Source: Chara braunii (Eukaryota; Streptophyta; Charophyceae; Charales; Characeae). Taken from it: a stretch of DNA of 25,728 nt. The notes beneath the pieces were generated by a model. That model saw only the letters and a program-made list of their open reading frames with translations. It was not told the origin of the DNA and did no database searches. Below are positions 8,650-18,852 of the stretch, piece after piece (position 1 is the first letter of the stretch; each line of letters starts with the position of its first letter). Position numbers and translations under genes: made by a program. Location: positions 397,772 to 423,499 of the forward strand of contig BFEA01000733.1 in assembly GCA_003427395.1 (NCBI GenBank), in the 5' to 3' direction.

Positions 8650-9768
8650 TGTTAGGAAGTTGGTTGTCTGACAATTTGTTTGCCACTGACACACAGAAGA
8701 ACTCACACGTGCCCATACATGCATGAGACAAAGGGGAGGAGGAGACAGAGTCCAACTGCATACAGACCAGAGATAAACAGCGGAATAGCAACCATGCACA
8801 GAAGGGGAGAATACACACAGTGTTTCTCTCTCTCTTACATACTCCCAACAACCAATTACAATATGACACTGTGAAGATCACAATTGGAATATCACACACA
8901 TGATGAGCCAACTCAACTCAAGTAACCCAAATTATCGTTACAGAGTTCAACCCAGTGTCTCACCACCTCAATACCACACACTCCACTCACTACTCCACTC
9001 CCAAAGTCTAGCGCTGCACTACAACAGCCTCCCAGAGGCCAGCGCCATACACCTAGATGCAGATCATGAACAGCGAGGTAGTCCCTAGTGCCGATGAGTC
9101 ACTCTGACGATGAAGAAGGCAGCTATGGCTGCCTGGCTGCTACCGCAGCAGCAATACCCACATGTACCCAGTGAAAAGTCTCAGATTAGTCCTACCAGGC
9201 GCAGATATCCTCATGGGATAGATGCGCTGAGACCAGCCCCAACTATGGCTGTCTCAGGTAGGCCGGCTATGGCTGCCTCTCGTAGTTAAAGTCTCAGATG
9301 CCGATGTAGACTTTCAGCGCTGCACAACTTGGTTGGCCCCGAACGCTGCACGCGAAAAATGAAAAGCCAAAAGTCCTAAATCGGTGTCCTCCCCCTACCT
9401 ATAGACTCGCTAGTCTAACCTAGACCTAGACCGGACTGACTGACCGACCGGTACCGTTGCCATTTCGGCCTTTCGGCCACTACCGGACCCGGCTATAGGC
9501 TATAGGACCGTCTATCAGAATAGGCCACTGAGGGCCTGTCTGTCCTAGGGGTAGCCCGAACCTGCTGTAGGCAGTTAGGGTAGCTGTAGAAATTCGGGTT
9601 AGTACCGGGCCTGTATTTTCCCGGATTTGCAGATCTGTCCCTCTCGAATTTCCTCACAGGCAGGTCTCTCAGTTAGCCCTCAGCCAAACAAAAATTACAA
9701 AACTAACCCTACGGCTAGTGTACAGCCTCGCAGTGAATCTCGGCATCAGAAATCAGCAAGTCATTGCA
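8650..9768 (-). repeat. 3' LTR of the minus-strand Ty3/gypsy element
   Basis: Starts TGTTAGGAAG and ends TCATTGCA on the plus strand. It aligns over its whole length with 16299-17416 with one small indel. Short internal repeats such as CTATAGG and CTAGACC occur near 9415-9510. Confidence 0.95.
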
Positions 9769-9774
9769 GGCTTA

Positions 9775-9782
9775 CCCTCCCC
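9775..9782 (-). promoter_or_regulatory. putative polypurine tract
   Basis: Minus strand GGGGAGGG followed by TAAGCC, then the LTR start TGCAATG. The position fits plus-strand priming. The tract is short and six bases from the LTR, so the call is moderate. Confidence 0.5.
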
Positions 9783-9801
9783 GGGAGCGAGGACCTCCGA
9801 G

Positions 9802-11130
9802 CTAGGGGTGTAGGCGGAGTGCACGGCGAAGGTTACCATTCTGGGCCGCTTCATACCGCAGAACAATAGATTTTGCTGTCTTGATCAGGTCCTTCCTGTA
9901 GAACCATCGGCTCTGTGAAGGTGGCTGGAATGCGAACCTGACAAGATACTGCCGATCGGGGCCTGTGCCCCACTCATCCTCAATCCGACCAATTTTTTAT
10001 CCCTTACTAGGGATTGGTGGACCGAACTGAGGGGGCTGGTTAGGAAATGCATCAGCTGGCGTGAAAGGCAGCAGCTTGGATGCATGGAAGACCGGGTAGG
10101 TACGTGGATGCAGCGGGACATCGATGACATACGATAGACCGAACGGATCAACGCCCACTGTATCTAGGACCTGCCATGGACCCAGGTAACGTGGCAAAAG
10201 CTTGGAGGAGATGTCCTCCTCCCTCGACAGCTCAGAGCTGGCCACCCAGACATGATCACCAGTGCGGATGGGGGAAGGCCGCCTGTGGCGATTAGCTTGT
10301 TCAATCATAGTCTTTTGGGCTTTGAACAAGTTCGCGCGGGCTCTTTCCACATCCAGACGATAGCGTCTAGCGAACTTTGCCGTGTCTCGGGTCAAATCAG
10401 GCTTAGCCTTATCGATGATATCGTCGAGAGGTTGTCGTGGCTCACGTCCCTTGTGTAATCGGTAGGGACTAAACCCTGTCGAGGAGTGGACAGACATGTT
10501 ATACATGAGTTGTGCCCTCGCTAAGTGTAGAACCCAGTCCTGTTGATCTGGCGAGATGACAGGACGCAGCAGATGGAATAGGACTTGGTTCATCACTTCA
10601 GCCAATCCATTGGCTTCAGGATGGCAACCAGAAGTCATGTCCAGGTGTGAGTGCAGGTAGTCCTTGCAGTAGGACTGCCACTCATCACTGCAGAATCGGG
10701 AATCTCAATCGCTGACAATAGAAGTGGGCGGTCCATGGTGCCTGACCCAGCTCTCAGAAAAGGCTTCTCTCACAGTCGGGACCCTCGCCACCTTTGGTAA
10801 GGGGATGAACTCTGCGTATTTGGAAAACATGTCAACGCAGACCATGACCTGACGCATGCCACGAGGGGTGGTCTTGCCTAAGTCTGTGAAATCAATAGAG
10901 ACAGTCTGTGCAGGACCATCAGGTATGGGCAAGGGCTTGAGCAGTCCCATAGGAGGTTTACGCTGAACCTTGTTCCTCTGACATAGCTCACAGGTTTCCA
11001 CATAGCGCAATATATAATTCCGCATCTCCTTCCAGAAGAAGCGCTGTGACAGGGCTGCATACGACTTTAAAGCCCAAAGTGTCCACGCGCATCGTGACAC
11101 TCTAACATCAGTAGTGTCCTCAACTGCTGA
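9802..11130 (-). pseudogene. pol: pol, integrase region (broken)
   Basis: Integrase inserts the cDNA copy into host DNA. The N-terminal zinc-binding part is visible as CHDARGHFG (about 11108-11075) with TCELCQRNK (about 10999). The catalytic core shows the first Asp in SIDFTDLGK (about 10893), the second in IVSD before 10705, and the Glu in HPEANGLAEVMNQ (about 10623). The C-terminal part (GDHVWVASSELS, then LLPRYLGPWQVL) is the usual DNA-binding extension. A final stretch with RWFYRKDLI (about 9900) may be a remnant chromodomain-like tail. Breaks: a one-base deletion near 11077, TGA at 10705-10707 right after the second catalytic Asp, and TAA at 9997-9999. The frame ends at TAG 9802-9804. 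Confidence 0.9.
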
Positions 11131-11926
11131 TCCTCAGGAATGCATAGGCACTCCTCTCCTCTGCTGTAAGTGTACAGCAGATCTGAACTCATAGCATAGT
11201 CGGGTTCAGAGTTGGAATCCGCTTGCAGATTCCTAGCGATGGGTCCATAAGTCAGATCCTGAGGCGATAGGCGAGTAATGGTCTGACGGACCTCCTCTCC
11301 AAAGGAGTGAGTAGAGGAGATCAGCGCAAAAGAATCAGGCCTACGAGAGAGGGCATGAGCTACTTACTTGTAGCAGTCATTCTTGTGCTTCAGTTCCAAG
11401 TCAAACAGATCGATGAACTGAATGTAGCGTGTCAGCTTATCATTCAACTCTCCCTGGGACTTCAACCACTGTAGAGTGAAATGATCAGAAAAGATCTTGA
11501 AGTGTCTGCCCAGGAGAAAGTGCTTCCAATGTTTCAGGGCACTTACAAAAGCATATAGCTCTTTCTCGTAGGTAGAGTCCTGAAGCTTCTGAGTCTTGAT
11601 CTTTTTAGTCATGAACTCGACAGGTCTCAGACCATTCCCATCATCCTGCTGAAGTACTACCCCAATGCCATACTGACTGGCGTCAGTCGTCAGGACAAAA
11701 GGCAAAGTGGGGTTAGGTAACTTCATAACAGGTGCATGAGTCAAGGCCTGTTTGAGTCATGCAAAGGCCATCTGGCAATGAGGAGACCAAAAAAAGGGAG
11801 TGTCTTTCTTTGTGAGGTTAGTCAGGGGTGCAGCCACTGCAGAAAAGTTCCTGACGAACTTTCTGTAGTATGAGGCCAGACCCAAGAAAGACCAGACATC
11901 TCTCATTCTCTGGGGCTGTGCCAATC
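11131..11926 (-). pseudogene. pol: pol, RNase H region and connection (broken)
   Basis: RNase H removes the RNA strand during reverse transcription. The connection segment RSFLGL-like DVWSFLGLASYYRKF (about 11895-11850) is followed by LTTDASQYGIGVVLQQ (about 11705), the first catalytic Asp of RNase H, then STYEKELYAFVSAL (catalytic Glu, about 11575), and FKIFSDHFTLQWL (about 11490), where the family usually has TDH. TGA at 11757-11759 and TAA at 11364-11366 interrupt it, and a one-base shift lies between 11921 and 11926. The linker past 11364 still reads as LSRRPDSFALIS in frame, so the TAA is a late mutation. Confidence 0.9.
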
Positions 11927-13155
11927 CTAAATAGCAGCAATCTTGGGTGCTTCAGGGGCCAGACCATCTCCAGAGATAACATGACCCAGGTAGATCACAG
12001 AGGGAACTCCAAAAGAGGACTTCTTTTTGTTGATTTTGTACTGGCTGTCACGCAATGACTGAACAACCAGAGCCAGGTGCTCCGCATGTTCCCTGGTAGT
12101 TTTGTTCAATACCAGGATATCATCTAGGTAGACAACCATAAACTTATCCAGGTAAGGCGATGCGGTGCATCTCTGTCTGGAACGTGCCAGGTACATTGCA
12201 AAGTCCAAATGGCATAACCACATACTCATAAGTACCATATCTGGTTTTTGAAGGTTGTCTTGTGGACATCCTCCTCTTCCATCTCAATCTGGTGGTAACC
12301 AGATTTGAGGTCGACTTTGCTGAAGATGGTGCATCCCTGGACAATATCAAGAAGGTCATCGATCCTAGGAAGTGGCTCTGTACTCTTCCTAGTGATCTTG
12401 TTGAGAGCCATGTAGTCGATGCACATTATAAACTCGCCACTCCGCTTTGGAACAAAGAGGACTGGGGCACCGGATTCAGAAGTGTTGGGCCTGATCCAGC
12501 CTTTGCTGGTCAGGGTCTCAAGCTGTCGTCTGAGCTCCTTAAGCTCAGCAGGAGACATCCTGTAGATGCGGCCCTTGGGACGGACCGCTCCAGGCAGCAG
12601 CTCAATATGATGCTTGGTTGGCCGGTTGGGTAATCCAAAGGGCTCCTGCATCAGATTAGCATACTGGTCAACTACCTGTTGTATCTTAGGAGGACAGGGA
12701 GTGATGGGGGCATCTGTTTGCTTGACCTTCTCCCGGATAGTTAGTACAGTGGAGTCACCTATCCTGACCTGCAGCGGTTGCTGCAGTTGCACTACTTTCA
12801 TGCCCAGATGCAGTTTTTTGACTGCACTGGGAGACATGAAATTTCGGGTGGCTCCATAGTCCAGCAGCCGTTTGATTCTGCTGTGATTGATCAGGGGCCG
12901 AAGGAGTATGAGATCAGACTTGTTCTTCTTTTGCTCTTTCAGATGAAAGAGAAAAGCAGCAAGTGATTGACACTCAGACTGGTCCGGTTCCTGATCCGGG
13001 TCACGATCCTCATAAGTGAAGGATGCTGCCCGTGCAGTCCCCATACTGGGAAGGACACAAGTCTCAACTGAAGTTGCTGCAGATGCAGATGCAGGTGCAG
13101 CACTGGAGGGAACTGCTGTCTCCAGGTTCAGCTTCAGTTTTTTGACCGAGTTGGG
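11927..13155 (-). pseudogene. pol: pol, protease and reverse transcriptase region (broken)
   Basis: Pol opens in the -1 frame relative to gag after TAG 13156-13158. The retroviral-type aspartic protease motif reads LLDYGATRNFM (about 12867), with Tyr in place of the usual Ser or Thr after the catalytic Asp. Reverse transcriptase follows: GRIYRMSPAEL (about 12573), FVPKRSGEFIMCIDYMALN (about 12455), FSKVDLKSGYHQIE (about 12325), VMPFGLCN (about 12213), and the catalytic YLDDILV (about 12134). A one-base insertion in the A-run at 12244-12248 and a small deletion near 12160 shift the frame twice, then TAG at 11927-11929 stops it. The motif set is clearly Ty3/gypsy. Confidence 0.93.
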
Positions 13156-14758
13156 CTAGGCACGTAGAGACAGCCCTTCAGGAAGTGCTGCCCCTCACAC
13201 CTCAAACAGACTCCTCTCTCCTTCCTCTTCCTCCACACTCCCTCCTGGATCTTCAAATCATGCCATGGGAGAGTGTTGGGGTTGAGAGGATCTGCTGGGA
13301 AACGGATGTCACGTGGCAAATTAGGGCGTCGGGCACGGGTTGAAGAGCGACGTCCCTGGCCCTTCCCCTTGGTGCTGGAGGCTGTGCTGGAGGAAGACCT
13401 GCCCTTTTGGAAGGCCCCCATCGCAGCCTGCAGCTGCTGTATGGCCGCTGCAACATCTGTGACAACTGTTGCTGCAGTCCCACCTGGCGGTGTACCAGGC
13501 CGGGATCCTGCATAAGAAGATGACGCAGATCCTGCATGCGCAAAGGCCGCTTTTCCCCTTCTACCACCGCGAGGGAAAACGCCTTTCTTCCCGTCACTGG
13601 AAGGGGCCTGGACATGGAGCTTGGCCTCCATACCCAGTGCTGCGTGGCCAAAAGATCTCCAGTCTTTGTGCCCTGCGTTGTACAATGCAACACAAAACAT
13701 TTTAGGCACGGCCCTGCAAAAGTTAGTCAGCAAATCATCAGCATACATCACTAATCCAGGGGTGGAGGTAAGCTGTTCAAATTCAGCAAAAAGAGCTTGC
13801 AGATTGTCGTTGTAACGCTGCTGGCCCAAGCGTACAATTTTATCAGCAGCTTTGCGTGCACGCTCCTTGTCTGCAAACCTATCCTCCAGGGCCTGTAAAA
13901 GTTAGTCAACCCCAGTGCCAATACCCAGTCCTCCAGAGTCTGCAGTTGGGCGCTCGCTGTGGATGTAGCCCGTTTCTGGGATGGACCCTCCAGCAGCCCC
14001 ACAACGGTAGCCACTTTCTGTTGTTCTGGGCACTAGAACCCCTTCAAGTAGGCCCGGGTTCCTGCGGCCCAGTCCCCAACATCAATCTTGGGGTCATCCC
14101 CCTTGTATTTGTTGGGTGCAGGGATCTTGGGTCCTCGCTGATCCCCCGCAACTACAACAGCGACGGTGGGAGGAGGTGTGGCTTTGGCCTGGGAGGAGAC
14201 AGAGGGAGATGACTTGTGAGAGGGATGAGGAGAAGAAAGAGGTGAAGAAGGCTGAGAAGGCCTTTTGGGTTTTGGAGAGGGGACCACAAGGACCAGAGGA
14301 GTAATCAGGTTGGCCGCTGTTAACTGAGTAGTCAGATTCTGGATTCAATCCAGGATCTTGGACTGCTGAGTTCCCAGGTCCCCTACTCTGGTTTCCAGTC
14401 GCTGGATTCTTTCATCCCAGTTAGTAAAGTGGCTGGCTGGTATTTTGTTCTGCAGAATTACCAGCTCAGCCTGATACTTTGTGCAATGGGTCACCCTGTC
14501 ATCAACCATAGTCTTCTCTGCTTGCTGCAGCAAAAATTCCTTGCGAGACGCATCTGTTGCAGCCTCTAATTCTGCAACCTCCTGTCTCTCAGCTTCTGCG
14601 AGCAGCGCCTGTTGCTCTCGCAGTTTTTCCTGGATTTCCTGCTTACGCCGCTGAGCAGGGGTGAGAGGAGGAGGGGCAGGAGCAGAGGGGGAAGGTTGCT
14701 CTTCCTCCTTCACTACTACCTCTACCTTCCCTTCACCTGAGTCAGCCGCGTAAGACAT
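13134..14758 (-). pseudogene. gag: gag polyprotein (broken)
   Basis: Gag forms the particle that packages the element RNA. The start ATG at 14758-14756 is chosen because a short N-terminus (MSYAADSGEG) leads into an acidic, Pro-rich and then coiled-coil segment (about 14690-14550). After a Ser/Pro-rich linker come the capsid-like part (APNKYKGDDPKIDVGDW, about 14120) and a helical region (RLGQQRYNDNLQALFAEFE, about 13830). A zinc knuckle CLRCEGQHFLKGC lies near 13190, with CX2CX3HX4C spacing, one residue shorter than canonical. TGA 14345-14347, TAG 14033-14035 and a one-base deletion near 13891-13893 disrupt it; reading resumes cleanly after each. It ends at TGA 13134-13136 in a frameshift site. 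Confidence 0.9.
13137..13143 (-). promoter_or_regulatory. -1 ribosomal frameshift heptamer A-AAA-AAC between gag and pol
   Basis: On the minus strand the gag codons TCA AAA AAC are followed at once by the gag stop TGA. The heptamer A AAA AAC is in the gag zero frame. A -1 tandem slip gives AAA AAA CTG, which is exactly the pol frame. The frames overlap only from 13155 to 13134. Downstream, after 11 nt, CTGGAG (13125-13120) can pair with CTCCAG (13108-13103) around an 11-nt loop, and the loop GCAG could pair with later CTGC copies, giving a possible pseudoknot. The heptamer is a classic retroviral slippery sequence. Confidence 0.8.
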
Positions 14759-16284
14759 CTTCTCTTTCAAAACAATAAACAACAAAGTTAGACAGCCTGG
14801 GATGCAACGATTTTTAATTCCCTCAGATACTCAGAAACCGCTGCACTGTCAATTCACAAGGTAAGGTGGGTTAATAGGCACAAGCGGTTAGGGCTAGAAT
14901 ACAACCACTGGGGTCAGTAGTCAGACTGACTATTAGTCTAGTAAAATCATTCACTAACGATTTCCTTTGCTTGACACTGAACCTTCACTGAAGGTGCAAC
15001 ATACACTATCAGTGCATTCCAGGGGTCACTAGGATCCAGAGCCCATCAGAAAACAAAGAAGATTAGTGGTAGTGAAAGATACAGGCAAGAACTGACTGAA
15101 ACACAACAACAAGTAGTAGCGATGCAGTACTCTACACCCTGACAACCTTAAACTCAAATTTCGCCACTATTGACATAAACAGAAATACTCACAGATTTTG
15201 TGATTTTCAGGATTTCACTACATTGACTCAAATTCACTAATTTTGGGCTAGCGCTTCAGCACAGATGACAGAAACTGAATTGCGATTCACCCCAGACTGA
15301 CAGACTTGAATTCTGACGGACAGATTTTGAGTTGTGACTGACCCTAGATAGTACAGACTATAAATAGACTCAGCGCAAAACTTAAATCCACAGTATCACT
15401 ACTTTTTCTGTACATAATTCCCCTAATGAACATACAGGGTGCAACGCAATACTGTCATACAGTCCGAGAACAATTTTGAGTCAGAACAGGTTAATGGATG
15501 GTGAGTTATGAGTCAGGGTTGGGAGGAAGAAGATGGTTATGGCTGTTTTGCAGTCTGACAGTTTCAAAACTGTGACCCTACTGACAGGCAGGCTATCAAT
15601 TCAGAGTCTACTGTTCCTAAACTAATCGCTACACAGGGAGTCACACGGAACACACTCACTTGCAGTGTTTGACTCAGTGGATGATGAAGCTCAGGCTATG
15701 GCTGCCAGACCCTGGTCTCGCCACTTGCATGCAGACACTCCTCCACTGATTTCCACGCGTAGAATCTCCTGAAACTTGTGGATCTAATCTTGTATGATGT
15801 GGTGATTCACCCCCAAGTCTCCGATTCACTGGATCTGCCTCAGCGGCAAGAGAAAACTCTCCTGTAGATATCTCGCCACTGCAGAGGTAAGCCACTGGTG
15901 CAAAATTTAGCCCTGAACAGGCATTCAGCAGGAGAGTGATCCTGCGATCAATCCTCCTTCAGCGCTATACTGGGATAAAAGCCGCCACCCAGTTACTACC
16001 GGATTAGGGTATAATTCGCCATCCTGATCCCAATCATCAACTGGGGTCAGAAGAGTGGATGGCGAAATACCCTTGTTCTCGCCAATTCCTGTCAGGCACG
16101 CAGATAGGCTCAGGGTGCCATATCAATCGCACACGGATGCTTTGCAATCACCGCCTGTATGTCCTCCTCCCTACTGGATCTTCACTGAAGATGTAGAGCC
16201 ACCATGGAACTTCTTGCCAGTTAGGGTCAGAAGAAGAGGATGCCCCTGTTGCGCTCAACCCTCAGTGCTCCAAGTCCAATCGCC
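14759..16284 (-). other. untranslated leader of the Ty3/gypsy element
   Basis: About 1.5 kb between PBS and gag start without a convincing frame. The longest (15674-15895) lacks any recognisable motif. Such long leaders normally hold packaging and dimerisation signals, but none can be pinpointed here. Confidence 0.6.
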
Positions 16285-16296
16285 GCTCCGATACCA
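16285..16296 (-). promoter_or_regulatory. primer-binding site, initiator-Met tRNA type
   Basis: Minus strand TGGTATCGGAGC, two bases (GT) after the LTR end CA. It matches the common plant initiator-Met PBS TGGTATCAGAGC with one A-to-G change. Confidence 0.88.
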
Positions 16297-16298
16297 AC

Positions 16299-17416
16299 TG
16301 TTATGAACTTGGTTGTCTGACAATTTGTTTGCCACTCACACACAGAAGAACTCACACACGCCCATACATGCCTGAGACAAAGGGAAGGAGGAGACAGAGT
16401 CCAACTGCACACAGACCAGAGATAAACAGCGGAATAGCAACCATGCACAGAAAGGGAGAGTACACAAAGTGTTTCTCTCTCTCCGACATACTCCCAACAA
16501 CCAATCACAATATGACACTGCGAAGATCACAATTGGAATATCACACACATGATGAGCCAACTCAACTCAAGTAACCCAAATTATCGTTAAAGAGTTCAAC
16601 CAGTGTCTCGCCACCTCTGTACCACACACTCCACTTACTACTCCGCTCCCAGAGTCTAGCGCTGCACCGCAACAGCCTCCCAGAGGCCAGCGCCATACAC
16701 CCAGATGCAGATCATGAACAGCGAGGTAGTCCCCAGTGCCGATGAGTCACTCTGACAATGAAGAAGGAAGTTATGGTTGCCTCGCTGCTACCGCAGCAGC
16801 AGTACCCACAAGAACCCAGTGAAAAGCCTCAGATTAGTCCTGCCAGGCGCAGATATCCTCAGGGGATAGATACGCTGAGACCAGCCCTAGCTATGGCTGT
16901 CTCAAGTAGGCCGGCTATGGCTGCCTCTCGTAGCTGAAGTCTCAGGTGCCGATGTAGACTTTCAGCGCTGCACAACTTGGTTGGCCCCGAACGCTGCACG
17001 CGAAAAATGAAAAGCCAAAAGTCTTGAATCGGTGTCCTCCCCCTACCTATAGACTCGCTAGTCTAACCTAGACCTAGACCGGACTGACTGACCGACCGGT
17101 ACCGTTACTGTTTCGGCCTTTCGGCCTCTACCGAACCCGGCTATAGGCTATAGGACCGTCTATCTGAATAGGCCACTGAGGGCCTGTCTGTCCTAGGGGT
17201 AGCCCGGGCCTACTATAGGCAGTTAGGGTAGCTGTAGAAATTCGGGTTAGTACCGGGCCTGTACTTTCCCGGATTTGCAGATATGTCCCTCTCAAATTTC
17301 CTCACAGGCAGGTCTCTCAGTTAGCCCTCAGCCAAACAAAAATTACAAAATTTACCCTACGGCTCGTGTACAGCCTCGCAGTGAATCTCGGCAACAGAAA
17401 TCAGCAAGTCATTGCA
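16299..17416 (-). repeat. 5' LTR of the minus-strand Ty3/gypsy element
   Basis: Starts TGTTATGAAC and ends TCATTGCA on the plus strand. It adjoins the PBS on its left, so it is the 5' LTR in element orientation and should hold the promoter. It is about 94-95 % identical to 8650-9768. Confidence 0.95.
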
Positions 17417-17420
17417 GTAG
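17417..17420. repeat. target-site duplication GTAG, right copy
   Basis: Matches 8646-8649. The 4-bp length is acceptable for this class, although 5 bp is commoner. Confidence 0.75.
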
Positions 17421-17649
17421 GGAGTAGTTTAGGTAGGGCGCCAGCGCCGTTCAGAGAGAGAGCTACATTGGCTTCTGTTGTTGGTGTGGCCCTACGGGCT
17501 GGGACATTGACCTCACAACTCTGCTGTATTGTTCTCATATGAATGGTTTCTTAGTTCCAATGTGCAATCTGCTCTATGTTTGACTACTTGGACTTAGCGT
17601 GATTTGCAATTTCGATTTCTTTACTTTGCTCACATTCATGTTCCTTGCA
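17421..17649 (+). mobile_element. right part of the split LTR of the plus-strand retrotransposon
   Basis: Ends CCTTGCA at 17649, three bases before a PBS. With 7806-8649 it would form one LTR. The insertion of the 8.8 kb element between the two halves explains why the PBS-proximal part is so short. Confidence 0.5.
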
Positions 17650-17652
17650 ATT

Positions 17653-17664
17653 TGGTATCGGAGC
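17653..17664 (+). promoter_or_regulatory. primer-binding site of the plus-strand retrotransposon
   Basis: TGGTATCGGAGC, identical in its 12 bases to the PBS of the minus-strand element, followed by TGGTTCGAATCG. It lies three bases after an LTR-type CA end. Confidence 0.8.
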
Positions 17665-18852
17665 TGGTTCGAATCGCCACGTACCTTGTGCACTTGCAAC
17701 ATACAGACTTGGTGCGTTGACGATGCTTCTTCGCAGTTGGTGCCTGTGACCTCAGGCGAATTAGCGCACGACCCGGGTAGAGGGGAGCGCGCTGGAAGGC
17801 TATACAGCTTGGGACGCTGTATGAGAGGTCATCAAATGCACATTCAGCTCAATTGGTGAGAAATCTGTGGTTGGGGGCAACTATCTTCAGGTACGTTATT
17901 TCCTTACCTTTTCTACCTTCTCAATCTCTTCTTTTCGCGAGGAAGTGAGTCCAACTTGAGAGTCCTCTCTTTTTGGTGAGGTGTCGTGAGCGCCATACCT
18001 TGAGAGACGACAATCTTCCCCGTGGTGCATCTGGAAGGAGAAAGGGTGGTGCCGCTGAAGGGCCCTGGTCGAAGCACATGGGTCACGGTCACCATGCCAA
18101 CCCAATGGGTTTAATACACGTAAGTGGTGGTTGCTTTGTCCATTGGGGTTCTTTGTTGCGCTGATAGAGGGGCGTGCGAACGGAACAAGCTAATGCAGAC
18201 GTTCCTAGACCGTCTATAAACATTTCTGGATGGGATTCCAAACTATCCACTGGCTGTGATCGTCGTCCTGTTTGCAACGTTAAATAATTCCTTAGCAACC
18301 TTGGGGGTTGTCCTTTTATTGCCTCTTGATCAGCCGGATCAGTCGGACGTACGGCTCGTTGCACGCGAGGATAAATAAAGGGGCAAGCCAGGTCATAAGC
18401 ATACACCTGGGGCACAAGGGTGCGCCGACATTGCACACCTAAGACACTGCTGCTCTTTGCTGCTCATCGGTATATTGGATTGAGGGGAGGGTAGGTTTCA
18501 ATTGGTGCTCAAATGTAAACACAACCATTTCCACTGTTCATACATTTGCAACATAACTTAGTTTTATCTTTGATCTGTTGGTTGATAGACTGCTAGCACC
18601 TCACAGACAGCTAAGTTTAGGACTGTAGTATACTACCATAGCCAGTTCTATGCAAATCTTCTATAAGTGAACTAATGTAGATAAAATTTGACTACGTGGA
18701 TAGTCTTTGTGAATGTTGTAGACTTCCACTTGATCGGTTAGGCAGGGGACCTGCCGAACACATTAATTTTTACAAAATTAGGTGTCGGTCAGACACATGC
18801 TGCGGTAGGACTCCAGTAGAGAGTTGTAGTGCAGATAGTGTTTGCCTAGCTG
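17665..18852 (+). other. leader of the plus-strand retrotransposon
   Basis: About 1.2 kb with no convincing gene. A 115-codon frame exists on the opposite strand (18089-18436) without motifs. Length and position match the leader of the other element. Confidence 0.5.

Larger units (their letters stand above)
8650..17416 (-). mobile_element. complete but decayed Ty3/gypsy LTR retrotransposon
   Basis: Two direct LTRs of about 1.12 kb (8650-9768 and 16299-17416), each starting TG and ending CA, bound a 6.5 kb internal region read on the minus strand. In that direction come the 5' LTR, PBS (16296-16285), a 1.5 kb leader, gag (14758-13134), pol (13155-9802), a polypurine tract and the 3' LTR. The pol order protease, reverse transcriptase, RNase H, integrase is the Ty3/gypsy order. 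A 4-bp duplication flanks it. By my hand alignment the LTRs differ at about 63 of 1118 positions (5-6 %), so it is not a recent insertion. Numerous stops and frameshifts make it non-autonomous today. Confidence 0.93.

Noticed and set aside
13884-13912. Intron-like acceptor on the minus strand in gag (a GACTAAC box and TTTTACAG)
   Set aside because: The frame change here is explained by one missing G in a GGGCC context, after which the protein continues without a gap. No donor fits.
18089-18436. 115-codon frame on the minus strand in the leader of the second element
   Set aside because: No motif, no family and it lies opposite a retroelement leader. Length alone is not enough.
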